A DNA stretch of 64,000 nucleotides from Forficula auricularia (GCA_024734495.1 JALMQS010000905.1:143144-207143); one strand, 5' to 3'; counted from the first letter of the stretch, positions 32,737-44,030 are shown. Numbers and translations are program-made. The notes: generated by a model from the letters alone, not told the origin.

Positions 32737-32863
32737 CGAGGGGTGATCCGCGATTGGAAGTAGGTGTACACTTCTTTTGGAAGTATTTTGGAAGTACTTG
32801 GAAATGTTTGGAAGTACAAGTGGAAGTAGGTGTACAGCATATTAGGTCGCGGTTCACCCCTCG
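32737..32863. mobile_element. hAT-like MITE, TIR CGAGGGGTGAACCG, copy 2
   Basis: Termini CGAGGGGTGATCCGCGA and TCGCGGTTCACCCCTCG, with an exact 8-bp duplication AGTGTAAT at 32729-32736 and 32864-32871. The left duplication overlaps the end of the Harbinger-like MITE, so this one inserted at that element's edge. It has about four TTGGAAGTA-type internal units. Confidence 0.9.
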
Positions 32864-32879
32864 AGTGTAATTAAAACGA

Positions 32880-33735
32880 GGGCAGAGTTTTGTAGTCCGG
32901 CTTCTTTCCTGCCATTTTGTTTTCTGATTTGATCTTTTAATTTTGGTTTTTCCCTTCATCTTTGCTAAAATGCTAATTTTATTTCTTATTCTTTTAATAT
33001 TTTAACGAGGGGGAGGGGGGTTGTAACCGCTAACTTTGTATCTGATTCCCGTCCCATCTCCATTACTAAGTAAGTGGAGTACCTACCTATGGTAAGCCAC
33101 CTGGCTGTCTTCTTTGCCGCCTTTTTCTTCTTTTTCAAAATGAAATCATGCTCTCTCTCTCTGTTTGTGGGGGCGGTGGGGGCGGCGGAGTAATTAAGAG
33201 CAAAGCCAAAGCCCTTTTGCTCAGACCATCCGTTCGTCCGTTTGAATCCTCCTCTGCTTTGGCGACAAAAATAATTACCCGGGCAAACATGGAAGGAGGG
33301 GCTGAAGAGCCAGCCCTTTCGACCCCCCTGACCCCCCCAGGCTAACTTGCCCGTTTCGCTCGCTTTAATGGCCAGCCAGGTCGTTTGTATTGCATACATC
33401 TATCCATCTATCTCATCTATCCATCTATACTAGCGATATTTGCGCTTCTGTTAAAGCGGCGGGAAACTTTTCGAAAATAATCGAAAGGAAAACTGCCCAG
33501 GGTGGGGCGGGAAATTAATCAAGCGGACAAACTACCCTAGAGTACTAGAACCCAAACCCAAACTTCTTATTGACTCTCAGTAGCCATTTTTACTTTCTCT
33601 CTCTCGGTTAATTTTTCCTTTTCTTACCCCCTTAGACCATCCCCCCTATCCCCTTTGAATAGCCCCGTCATCCTTCAGAACTCCAAACATTTCTGCAAAT
33701 ATTGCTAATATTAATTCTCACTATTTGAAACCATC
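32880..33735. other. Region of mixed composition, no supported gene
   Basis: Less AT-rich than its surroundings, with CT-rich and G-rich patches. Overlapping ORFs of 137 (minus) and 65 (plus) codons show no recognisable family. It could be regulatory or part of an unrecognised exon. Confidence 0.35.
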
Positions 33736-34812
33736 AAACAAAAAATAATAATACAAAAATTTAATAAATTCTTAATTGTTATTTCATTATTAACAAAACA
33801 ATGTCAATAAATAAAATAATTTATTTATTTAAAGTTAATTATTAGAATTATAACAATACAATTAATTAAATAAACAAATATATTTATATTGAAGTAACTT
33901 AATCGACTGTTTTTCGTATATAGATATATAGAAATTCTTTTATAAATATGATCTTTAAAGCTATGATTGAAAGACCAAACGTTTCGGGAGAATTTGAGTG
34001 AAAATTGAATGTTAAGATTTCGGGACGATATCTAATATTTAGAATTTACGAACATAAATATTTAATTATAACGAAAAAATTCCGGGTGTATCATATTAGA
34101 GCTAGCCAGTCAACTAACCTGCTGTGCAAGCAGAGGACAACCCTTAATTTTGTCGGGGAAAATATACTATATTATATAGTATATTTTAACCGCGGAATCC
34201 CCAAAAACTGAAATTTTATATAGAATATCTGTACTTAATTGATGATTTAAATAAAAATGAAATTGGAACATAATATTAGAAAATTAAAATTTATTTAATA
34301 TTCTTAATTGTTATTTAATTATTAACAAAACAATGTCAATAAATCAAATTTATTTATTTAATTAAAGTTAATTATTAGAATTATAACAATATAATTAATT
34401 AAATAAACAAATATATTAGATTGAAATAAATTATTGGTTGTTTTTTGTATATAATTTCGAAATCTTTAAAAGTTTTGATTAATAGACCTAATGTTTCGGG
34501 TGAAAATTGAATGATAACATTGCGACGCGACGGGTCAAATACTAGTATATATATATATATAGGACAGAAAAAACAATATTTAAAATTTAGAATTTACGAT
34601 TATAGATATTTAATTAGAACAAAAAATTTCAGATGGATTATATTAGAGCTCTAGCCATTCAACTAGCCTATGCAAGCAGAGGAGAACCTCTAACTTTGTC
34701 GGGGAAAATATATTTAAATATATATATTTTAACCGCGGAACCCCCAAAACTGTAAATTTTATCTGTACTTAATTGCCCTCAATTTTGAATAAAAATGAAA
34801 TTGGAACATTAG
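33736..34812. repeat. Tandem duplication, two ~540-bp units
   Basis: Units at about 33736-34265 and 34266-34812 share AACAAAACAATGTCAATAAA, TTAGAATTTACGA, CAAGCAGAGGA, TTTGTCGGGGAAAATATA and ATTTTAACCGCGGAA(T/C)CCCC. Unit 2 has an extra (TA)n near 34545. No coding capacity. Confidence 0.8.
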
Positions 34813-36335
34813 GTAGTTAGTTAATTAAAATTTTACACCAATTAATTATTTTTAATTTGATTTAACAATAAAATCAAATTATTTTTAATTCAAATCAACA
34901 ATAGAATTAATAATCAACAAAAATGGAATAAATAAATCAATAATGACCGAATAAATAAATAAATAATCTTCCTATAAGGATTAATGATTAATAGATTTTA
35001 TTGAATATATTATATTTGGTTGGCCTGTGCACAGTGTGTTGATTTTGTTTTCTCATCGACAAATGGAAGGGAAACGGGGCAATTGACCGCGATTAGGGGA
35101 CGAGGGGGATGAGGGGGGGGGGTCGATTCCATCCATTTGCATGCATTTATTAGTTTTCGATCTCTCAATCTCCTTCAAGTGTGGGAAAATTTATCGTTGT
35201 TCGGACGAATTTTTCTTTTTCTCAACCAGTCGAATCTGGAAAGCAGTTCCCATTCCAGTTTTAATCAAATAACGCCCCCCCCCCGGACCCCCACACTCAC
35301 ACTCTGGATGTTATTTATTGTCCGAAACGGGTTCTATTTATGAAATCTTAAAAAAAACTGAGATAGGGGGGAAAAAATCGAACCAACAACATAGAAATAA
35401 ATTGCACTTGTAAGAGCAGACCAACAACAACAACAACAACAACAACAGCTACGTGTTGTTAATTTGACAAATTTTCTCTCTAAAAGCTGATAAGAGAGAG
35501 ATAAGGAGCGCCCACTTTACCTGCTACTGTTACTGCTACTAATTCTTCAGCGCTTTGGACGATTAAACGATATTTACCCGATTGATGAGCCCCCCCCCCT
35601 TTTATACCTTACGGGGCTTATTTGAGTCCACAGAAGGGGCCTTCATCTCAAGAAAAGAGTCTTTTGCAATCCGTATTTTAATTAGCGAATAAATAAATAA
35701 ATAAATAAATCCCCCAATCATAGTTGATATTTGTGTTTAGAAATTTTATTATTTGCTTAATTCCTACCCCCCTCCGCCCCCCCTCCATTAAAGTTGAGTC
35801 GAAATCCGATATTTCTTGATTATATTGACACACACCTCACTTTCTCTCAAAAGAGAAAGTAAGGGATGGAGGGTGAAAGTCAGCCAGGTAGGTAAAACCC
35901 TTTTTGCTTGTGTTGGAATAAAATCAGCCCCCGGGAGCCAAAAAGGAAACCATCTCAAGGAAATTATTTCAAATATACTAGAAACTCTTCCCTCCCCCGC
36001 ATATACAATCCCGCCCAGCTTTGAAAAAACTTTTAATGCAACTCTAAAGAATGTTGTTCTAAAGTTATTAAAATAAATAATATACCTATATAAGTTATAT
36101 TTAGACAGTGATTTCAGAGAAATTTCTTTTTGCCTAGGCAAATAGTTTCAGATATTTTTCAGCGATTCTATTATTTGAAATAGATAATTTGTTTTGGGGG
36201 AAAAAAATCGAAGCAGAGATATTTTTTATAAATCTTTATGTTTCAAGATCTTCTAAGTCTAAAAGATTTCTCGGGTTCCGTTTAAAAATTAAAACGGGAC
36301 TTTAAGGATTGTATTATATTAAATTAAAGTTTTTG
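34813..36335. other. Non-coding region with simple repeats
   Basis: (CAA)n at 35428-35457, (AAAT)n near 35690-35710 and G/C homopolymers at 35110 and 35275. The ORFs at 35788-36141 lack recognisable motifs. Confidence 0.45.
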
Positions 36336-36344
36336 TGCCGAGGG

Positions 36345-36496
36345 TGGGAGAATACAATATATATTGATCTAGATTAATTTGTAACAACGCTTAGAGAAAT
36401 TTCTCTAAAAAAATTACCCTCTTGCCTAGAATCGAACCGACGAACTCTTGAACTATGGTCATCACCTCTAACCACTAGACCAATGTCACATTAATA
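36345..36496 (-). mobile_element. tRNA-derived SINE head (family S5)
   Basis: Minus strand TTGGTCTAGTGGTTAGAGG (A-box region) and GGTTCGATTCT (B box), followed by a tail with the hairpin TTAGAGAAATTTCTCTAA. The same unit lies at 51770-51908. Confidence 0.65.
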
Positions 36497-36518
36497 TTTA
36501 TATCTTGATTTCTTTTTA

Positions 36519-37215
36519 ACCGACTTCAAAAAAGGAGGAGGTTCTCTATTCGATTGAATTTTTTTTTTTTTTTTTTGTGCCTATGTTACCTCATATCTCC
36601 GCCAATTGTCCAGTCTAGCTTCCGATTGGTCCCATTTTTTTTCGATTTTTTTTCATAGGTATTAGACCTTTTTTATTAGGTTTGTTTAGACCTAACCTCT
36701 TTGTTTATGAACCGATTTCGATGGTTCTTTTTTTATCCGATAGGGGGTGTCTTAGGGATGGTGTCATATTAATTTGGTCAAGTTCTGATTATATTAAGTC
36801 ACTATTAATAACATCACTAAAAAGAGAAAAATAAAAATTTTTAAGAAAAAATAAACCGACTTCAAAAATTAAGTGCAACAAATATAAAAATACACTAAAA
36901 GGTATAAAATAATTATTATCTTATTTAGTTACAACTAAACGACGAAATATTAACATGAAATTACTTTTGAAGTTGGTGCCAAACATATACCTTTTATGAA
37001 TCGCACTCGACGGATCTTACTTAGTACGTTTGGCGGGTACGCTCGATTATAGGTATAGTTTGTTTGGCACCGACTTTAAAAAGTAATTTCGTGTTAATAT
37101 TTCGTCGTTTAGTTGTAACTAAATAAGATAATAATTATTTTATACCTTTTAGTGTATTTTTATATTTGTTGCATTTAATTTTTTGAAGTCGGTTTTTATT
37201 TTTTTCTTAAAAATT
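36519..37215. mobile_element. ACCGACTTC elements: outer part plus palindrome copy 2
   Basis: It begins AACCGACTTCAAAAAAGGAGG (minus-oriented end of the long element). At 36853-37195 lies the palindrome of copies 1 and 3, with an uninterrupted centre reading CCAAACATATACC. That centre is the empty site for Helitron H3. The whole block is missing from the segment copy at 51936. Confidence 0.8.
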
Positions 37216-37715
37216 TTTATACTAAAACTATATATTTTTGATTTAGACTTTGTGTCTAGATAATATTGTATTCATTTGAACTCGAATGAAAATGAAAAAC
37301 ACCAATAGATTTTAAATTAAGAAACATTAAATATATATTAATTAACGAGGAAAATTTGAAATATAATTCTCAGCTCGGATTTTAAACTGATAGCTCCAAT
37401 CGATTTTCATTAACCAGGCAAATTTGAAATATATATTTATATATCGAATTTTGAAATGAAAGACTCCAATTCTTTTTAAATTAAGAAACATTAAATATAT
37501 TGATAATTGTTCCTCCCCCCCCCCTCGCCACTCAAAAATTAAAGATGCGAAACTTTTAACAGACGATGTATTTTCGGTAGTTTACGGGTATACATTTGGA
37601 GTGTGGTTTTTTAAGAGGAATAAAATTTTTGGAACGAGACGCTGCCCGCCAGGGCACCAGCCCGGAGGGCCGAGCTTCGAGGGCGTGCCGAAGGCACGCA
37701 CGAAAAGCTCGTTTT

Positions 37716-37978
37716 TATATATTGAATGAGACAATAAAAGAGTGAGTCTTCTGCTGGAATTATGAATTTTATTTATTTATAACGAGACTCATAGTTCTGA
37801 GGGGCTTGCCTCTTCATCACTCTATTACAATTGATTCACATGTTCATAAATTAATTCCTGTGAATCCATTTTAATAGACTGATGAAGAGGGCAAAGCCCT
37901 CGAAACTATAGTCTCGTTATAAATAAATAAAATTTATAATTCCAGCAGAAGACACACTCATCTTTTATTGTCTCATTC
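37716..37978. mobile_element. Palindromic MITE with hammerhead-like core
   Basis: Ends TTGAATGAGACAATAAAAGA and TCTTTTATTGTCTCATTCAA, with arms containing TTCTGCTGGAATTATGAATT. On the plus strand, CTGATGA (37880-37886), a 6-bp stem-loop GAGGGC-AAA-GCCCTC (37888-37902), GAAA (37903-37906) and CTATAGTC (to 37914) occur in the order of a hammerhead ribozyme core. The minus-strand arm has a degraded version. Confidence 0.7.
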
Positions 37979-38290
37979 AAAATAGATATGAATTGCAAAT
38001 TATTAGTTTTATTTTAAAACTGACAAGGTCCCCAAAAAATAACAGTTCTAATTCTATATTAGTAAAAATTTTAAATTGTTTTTTGACTCACCAGTAAAGT
38101 TTTCCATTTTTCAAGATAACAGCAAGTTGATTTCTTGCCCTGACGAGATACCACTTGTTTTCCTGCAAATCAAAAATTATATTAAAATCGTATTTGAAGC
38201 ATTATTTTAGGTATGGTCGAATTTTATTATTTTGGGTATTAAATAAATAAATTAATAAAAATTATCTTAAAGTGTATGAGGTATCTTTTA
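37979..38290. other. Non-coding spacer
   Basis: No gene or repeat recognised. Confidence 0.4.
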
Positions 38291-38294
38291 GAAA

Positions 38295-38671
38295 GTGTCC
38301 GCCTCCGTGGTGTAATGGTCAGAGTAACTGGCTGGCAACCCGGAGGTCTCGGGTTCGATTCCCGGCTATACCCAGACATTTTTTCTGTAAGTATAGGGTC
38401 TGGTAATAAAAATTAAGTGGGAGATAAATTTAACAGAATTTATCGCGCGGAGAATTTACCACTGCTCGAAGCCCCTAAAAAACCTTAGTAAATTGGATAT
38501 TGAATTGTATCTAAGTTTCTGAGATTGGCTCGTGATCCCGGCTTCTTTTCCTTCTACTCTGTTCTTTTCACGATGGAGGGGCCAGCCCATACAGGCCTTT
38601 AGGGGATCCACCTTCTGGTGTATCTCCTTCTCACATCAATATCATTAAAAAAAAAAAAAAAAAAAAAAAAA
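38295..38671 (+). mobile_element. tRNA-derived SINE (family S4) with LINE B tail
   Basis: The head GTGGTGTAATGGTCAGAGT (A box) and GGGTTCGATTCCCGG (B box) is followed by a body. The 3' part (38562-38646) matches the 3' end of LINE B: TTTTCACGATGGAGGGGCCA, CAGGCCTTTAGGGG, GGTGTA..TCCTTCTC. Poly-A lies at 38647-38671. The imperfect target duplication GTATCTTTTAGAAA / GTATAATTTTTAGAAA flanks it at 38281-38294 and 38672-38687. The shared tail indicates mobilisation by LINE B enzymes. Confidence 0.9.
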
Positions 38672-38695
38672 GTATAATTTTTAGAAAAAAACAAA

Positions 38696-39345
38696 ACCGA
38701 CTTCAAAAAAATTAAATGCAACAAATAAGAACTCAAAAAATAAAATAAAATGCACTAAAATTTCGCGGGGGCGGGTTTCGGGAGTGAGCGTCTCTTTTTT
38801 GGCGTCTCTCTTTTATGGTGTATCTTTTCCCTCCTGCTGGCTCTCTCACCTTCCTTTCGCTTGAGCTTTCTTTCTTTCTTTTTTGCACACACTTGTTTTT
38901 ATTTTTCTCCTTCTTTGTTTTATGTTAATTATTATTTTTTACTGCTCATATGAGGCAAACTGCCTCAGAGCATTGTGTAAAGTTAAATTGTAAGAATTAT
39001 GAATGAATAAATAAATAAATAAAAAAAATAAATAAATAAAAGGTATACTATAAAATAATTATCTTATTTAGTTACAACTAAACGACGAAATATTAACATA
39101 AAATCACTTTTTAAAGTCGGTGCCAAACATATATATTGATTATTATAATGAAGACAAGATCGTGTAAGCTCGCTTATATAGTTTGTTTGGCACCGACTTC
39201 AAAAAGTAATTTCATGTTAATATTTTGTCGTTTAGTTGTAACTAAATAAGATAATAATTATTTTATACCTTTTAGTGTATTTTATTTGATTTTTGAGTTT
39301 TTATTATTTTATATTTATTGCATTTAATTTTTTTAAAGTCGGTTT
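38696..39345. repeat. ACCGACTTC palindrome copy 3, split by a LINE 3' tail
   Basis: Arms as in copies 1 and 2. The left arm is interrupted at CACTAAAA|AGGTATA by 38761-39040. The centre near 39125-39195 is different from copies 1 and 2 except for the AAGCTCGCTTATATAGTTTG end. Confidence 0.8.
38761..39040 (+). mobile_element. 3' end of an unidentified LINE
   Basis: Non-coding 3' UTR-like sequence with ATGAGGCAAACTGCCTCAGA and a tail of AATAAATAAATAAA repeats. It is bounded exactly where other copies of the host palindrome are continuous. 5' truncation plus the tail are typical of LINE insertions. The source LINE is not LINE A or B. Confidence 0.65.
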
Positions 39346-40230
39346 TATTTTTTTTTTTTATAATTTTGTCATAAAACAACTTAGATTTTCTGCAAATAGT
39401 GATATCTTAATAATTAATCAATTAAAAAAAAAAATTAACAAAAATTTTGTTTACATTATTAATTGTTTTTTTTTTAATTTTAAAACCCACTATAAGTTTA
39501 TAAGAAATATTAATATAAATTAAAAATTTGAATGTCTTTTACCTTATAAATGGGGACTGTAGCTCAGCTTTATGTTTACTTATACCTTATAAATATAGAA
39601 AATTAAATAAATTTAATTAATTTTTTTTATTAGTTTAATTAAATGAATAAATAAATTATATCATTTCTTGTCGTAATTACATATTATTCCATTTAAATAC
39701 CCAACTAGTAAATTTAGCTATTCCACTATTTTACTCAAATAACAATATTTTCATAATTTACTTATTGGTATTTGGTTTAAATAGCGGCATCTTAACTATT
39801 AATATATCTATAGTTGCTCCAAAAATATGAGAATACTTAAAATACGTATATCATTTATTCATGGTGAACATCGATTTCGCCATAATTAACTTCACCATCT
39901 ATTCGTATCAAATATAATTTCTTAACTATAAATATATCAAAATTATTTTTATTTTCCTCTTTATAGTGATTTTATATAATACCGCATCTCGTAAAAGAAA
40001 GCGTCGGGCGAATGAATCAGAAAATGATAATAAAATTCAATTCATAAATAGAGAAATTATCTCGAAACGTTTGCGGGTTTTAAATGAATGTTTTAAGATT
40101 GTTTTTTTTAAATATTTTTTTTATTATAATTTCGATTATTTGTTCATAAGAAGTAGATATTTCCGCTATTTTGTCAATGAACATATCATCAGAACTTTAC
40201 CAAATTAATATGGGGCCAATCGGAAACTAT
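39190..40230 (+). mobile_element. ACCGACTTC-family long element with peptide exon, interrupted
   Basis: The palindrome arm is followed, after an intruding AT-rich segment (about 39370-39945), by TTTTCCTCTTTATAG and a frame at 39984-40103 reading SRKRKRRANESEN...KRLRVLNECFK. The homologous exon at 29776 and 54240-54126 (minus) keeps the same frame. The 39400-39520 segment resembles the inner part of the Helitron-like family (AAAACCCACTA). Confidence 0.65.
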
Positions 40231-40319
40231 ACTTAGCTCAATACAAAATAAGCTGACGTGTCTGATGTGGCCATCCACTTGACTTTACCATACAACCTGG
40301 CCCTTCAATTCTATTTAAT

Positions 40320-41590
40320 ATTTAATAAAATTATTTATAATCATGTAGGGGAGGGGTTAGTTAAATTTGGTTGAGTTTGATAAATGGCCAATATTTTTAT
40401 TTTTTGACCCGCCCCCCCCCCCCATTTTGGGAGGTTAGTTTTTGCATTTTTAGACCTCTGAGATCCCACTGATTATGTATACAAAATTTGGTTGAGTTTG
40501 CTCAAATGGCCTAGATTTTTAATTTTTAACCCCCTCCAACCCCCTTAATTTTGGGTCGATATGCACCAAAATCTAATCATCTCTTAATTTGAACTAATAA
40601 AAAGGGAATGCGGTCGAGCTCGAATATTTATATCAGAGCTCGGCCGGGAACAGGAAGCCAGACATCGTGGCGAAGGACGGGTCGGGGACGGTGCAGGTTC
40701 TGGATGTGCAGATAGTGTCAGCGCTCCTCGGACTGGGGGTTGCCCACAGAAACAAAATCAATTATTATAAGGGCAACTCCAGTCTGGTGAGCAACATTGC
40801 GGCAAGGTTTGGGGTGGGCTCGGGTTCTGTGAGAGTTGAAGCCATCACACTCTCGTGGAAGGGAGTGTGGTGGCATAAAGCGGTGCCTCTCCTTGTCGCC
40901 CTGGGAATTTCCCAGAGAACTTTATGCGATATGACCTTCAGGGCGATGAGGGGTTCTTTAATGAATTTTTACAGCTTCAACAGGAGAACTTATAGGGAAA
41001 TCGCCATGCGCTAGAAATTGTATATAAAAAGAAAAAAAGAAAAAAACAATTTTTTGTAAATATATTATGTAAATATTCCTATAATTATGTAAATACTCCT
41101 GTAATTAAATTCACCCGACTATGTAAATATTTCTTGTTAGTGGAGGCCCCCACCTGCGTGGCCCAATAAACGAAAAATCAATGGACCAAAACTACGTGTG
41201 AAATTTGGTTTCGATATTCACACTAGTTTTTGAGCTAGCTCGTCCACAAAAATTTGGTAACGCACACATTTCTTAACAGACTAACAGACATTTTGACAAA
41301 ACAATTATTCTATGGTAAAATATACTTTTTTCGATATTTACTTTTTAGAGCATTTTTGTAGACCGAAGTGCCTTGGTTTCGCTCAATTTTTTTCATCAAA
41401 ATAGTTTAAGCCGTTTTTGAGATATTTCGAAAAAAGAAGGAACAAAAACACTTTTTTTCAGATTACAATACTTGACCATACCCTGTATGGTAAAGTAAAA
41501 ATCATCAAAATCGGTTCACAATTGGCGAACAAATCGATTAACATAGACACACAAAAAAAACCTCCTTCTTTTTTGAAGTCGGTTAAAAAT
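40320..41590 (+). repeat. Repeat with CCCTGTATGGTAAAG block, filled copy
   Basis: Host repeat at 40320-40590 and 41179-41500, same as 30890-31340 (reverse). It continues into an ACCGACTTC-family 3' end (CCTCCTTC..TTTGAAGTCGGTT) at 41500-41587. The R2-type LINE fragment lies between. Confidence 0.7.
40591..41178 (+). mobile_element. R2-type LINE fragment, REL endonuclease end (copy 1)
   Basis: A frame from about 40601 to 41014 encodes the C-terminus: VELEYLYQSSAGN then KPDIVAKDGSG, VLDVQIV, HRNKI..Y and SWKGVWWHKAV. The PD ... D spacing is that of the restriction-like endonuclease of R2/R4-group LINEs, which nicks the target DNA. A one-base deletion near 40613 is likely relative to copy 2. 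The 3' UTR ends GTGGCCCAATAAACGAAAA. It is severely 5'-truncated and non-functional. The empty host sequence is at 31230-31260. Confidence 0.85.
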
Positions 41591-41599
41591 ATAATTATT

Positions 41600-43221
41600 T
41601 TTGTTATTGTGCCGCCTCTCTTCGGAGTTTGGCAATCATCATATATACATATATATTTTTTTATTTAATTAATAAAAAGCTTTTGGATTTTTATTTTTTC
41701 GTCAAGTGCGCACTCTAAGAGACCCTCTCCGACCCCCCAACCCTCTATCTCGGAAGAATAAACGAAAACGCTTCCCTCTCTCTCGTCCAATTAGATTAGA
41801 TTATTTTTCTTCTCTCTCTATTAAGTCAATTGTGAACATCAATGCCTATTGATTAACCCCATGGCCCATGGCCCATGGCCTATGGATCACCCACCGAGAA
41901 CAAACAACAAAACATCCATCCCAAAAGTATAGATATACGTCATTTGTAGACGTTCATTTGAAAAGAATCAGCCCCCTCTCGGCTGCTGGCTTTTTATTTT
42001 GTTATACAGGCGGGTGAGAAATTGGACAGAAGAAAAACGAACAAATTATTGTTGATTTAGAAATTAGACAAAACAAAAGCAACAACAACAACAAGGTTGT
42101 AGCTGAAATTGTATTAATGTGTAAATCAAGAGAGAATATATACGTATTTTATTTAAAAGATTTCGTTTGCCGAGATTAGCAGAATTTATTGTTGAATTAT
42201 AAAGAGAAATCAATGAGGTTGTTCTCTGCTTGATGGAAATAAACATATGGATATATATAAAAAAAATAAAAATCTTTTATAAAAAAAATCCAAAAGTCAG
42301 ACGTTTCGGGAGAATTTCTCCCTTTTTCAATGACAATTTTTTTAAAAAAGAAAAAAAATCTGCTTTCTCTAGAATTTAGAAAGCAACACGGGGTTTCTAC
42401 GGTGACGCCGCGATTTGAAGATGAATTCTTCTAGTACTCCCAAAAATAAGACCAAAATGAAGAATACCATTTTTTGAGATTTCTTTTAGTTTTCGAGATA
42501 TCCAGTTTAAAAAATGGTGATTTTTTTTATTTATTTGATTTTATTTTTCAATTGTTTTTTTATAGAAACCACGGAAACCGTAATATCACGGGGGTTCCGT
42601 GTGGCGTCGCTATCTGATGACGGATTCTTTTTAGAACTAGATAATAAATAAGTAGGATAATTAAAATATAATTTTGAACTACAAATTTGAACTGAAATTG
42701 AGTTTGTGAACTGTGATGTCTCAAATTGTTCCAAAAGAGCGCCATTTTCACTTTTCGAACTTTTCATAGGTTCGGTTCTATTTATCATCTAGGTTCATTT
42801 AGATAAAGAAATGGCTTCCCGAACAAACTTTAAAAGGTTCGGTTAAGATATATTCAGTTCGGCTCGGTTAACTTCTTTTTCGGGCTGGCAAATGGCGATT
42901 AGGTTGGCGTTAGAAAAAAACAAAATAGTAACAATATATATATAAATGGCTATATGTTTCGTTAACTTAATTAATTATTTTATTTTTTCTTAAACATTAA
43001 CATTTTTAATTTTTAGATACTTAGTGAACAGCAAAAAGTGAACTTTCTAAATAATAATAATCTGAAAGGCTCAAAAGATGGGGGCAATGTTTCGAGATTC
43101 GAAGGAAATTCTGCCTGCTAAGTGAAGTAGAGATATTTTGTTTAGATAATAAAGAATACAGATTATAGATAAGCGGAATCTGAGCTCTATAGTTGCGTCA
43201 AAACATTCTTAAGACTGCTTA
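41600..43221. other. Non-coding region with two related short repeats
   Basis: TTTCTACGGTGACGCCGCGA (42397) and TTCCGTGTGGCGTCGCTATC (42595) head two similar ~100-bp stretches. Triple CCATGG-type repeats at 41860-41880. No gene seen. Confidence 0.45.
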
Positions 43222-43229
43222 CTCTAGGA

Positions 43230-43729
43230 CAATAGTTCTCAACCTATGTGCCATGGAACACTAGTGTGCCACCAAACCTTTGACAATGTGCCGTTTTTTT
43301 TATGAAAATGATTAGAGAAGGAGTTACACCAAAAAGGTGCAACCATTAAAGGCCTGGGTTGGCTCCTGCATCGTGAAAAGAAGAAGCAAGAATTTTATGG
43401 GCTGGGCGTGGGTCGAAGGTATCCACGATAACCGATCCCTGTGGAACTCCAGTGTTGGTGTGGAAGGAGGAAGATGATATTCCATCGATGACAACAAAAC
43501 TACATTTAATATGTCAGCGTCACAGTGTACTTTTCGTATTTAATTCAGTATTTTTTTTCTTTATTGCGATTGAAGGTATGTAGATAGGTACATATTCGTG
43601 TGATAATATTATATCTATATTTAGTACTAAGCTTATGTAAACTACAATTTTATTAGATCCTTGGTGTGCCGCCAAATTTTCATATCATTAAAAGTGTTCC
43701 GCGAGGGAAAAAAAGGTTGAGAATCACTG
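43230..43729. mobile_element. hAT/Charlie-like element with nested LINE B fragment
   Basis: Termini CAATAGTTCTCAACCTATG and AAGGTTGAGAATCACTG are near-inverted and resemble hAT-Charlie ends (CAGTGGTTCTCAACC type). A perfect 8-bp duplication CTCTAGGA lies at 43222-43229 and 43730-43737. No transposase. Confidence 0.85.
43294..43495 (-). mobile_element. LINE B fragment with internal deletion
   Basis: 43294-43424 matches the LINE B 3' end (21925-22050). It then jumps at about 43424 to sequence matching 22922-22992 of the RT region. A rearranged, dead copy inside the hAT-like element. Confidence 0.8.
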
Positions 43730-43737
43730 CTCTAGGA

Positions 43738-44030
43738 TGGTAATGATGTAGGATTGTACATATTCTATAGGTTCGTTCCAGTTTGCCCCACCTGCCAATA
43801 ATAAAAGGATAATAATAATAATAATAATAGTAGAATAGATAGATAATGGAGTAATCTGAATATGTATCAGGAATCTGAATTAATGGTTGGTTAAGCTGTC
43901 CGTCTGTAAGGTAGCCATCAGGTATCATTAATTAAATCCTTACGACTTACGGCTAATTATTCGTCTTACCTGCCTGTCTACCTGAGGTCGTAATCTCACG
44001 CAATAATTATTTTATGAAGCAGTTTGATCT
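43738..44030. other. Spacer with (AAT)n microsatellite
   Basis: (ATA)n at 43808-43830; nothing else recognised. Confidence 0.45.

Larger units (their letters stand above)
36339..37712. repeat. Dispersed segment copy 1 (with ACCGACTTC insertion)
   Basis: Colinear with 51737-53309: the tRNA-like SINE head near 36420-36495, ACTAAAACTATATATTTTTG, TTCATTAACCAGGCAAATTT, then a GC-rich terminal block (CGCCAGGGCACCAGCCCGGA, AAGGCACGCACGAAAAGCTC). It differs by about 700 bp of ACCGACTTC elements at 36519-37215, absent from the other copy. A diverged relative is inside H3 at 29000-29280. Confidence 0.85.

Noticed and set aside
32986..33399. 137-codon minus ORF
   Set aside because: No recognisable domain, low-complexity Lys run, and an equally open plus strand ORF overlaps it.
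35788..36141. 117-codon minus ORF
   Set aside because: No motif, no repeat support and an overlapping plus ORF; chance frame.
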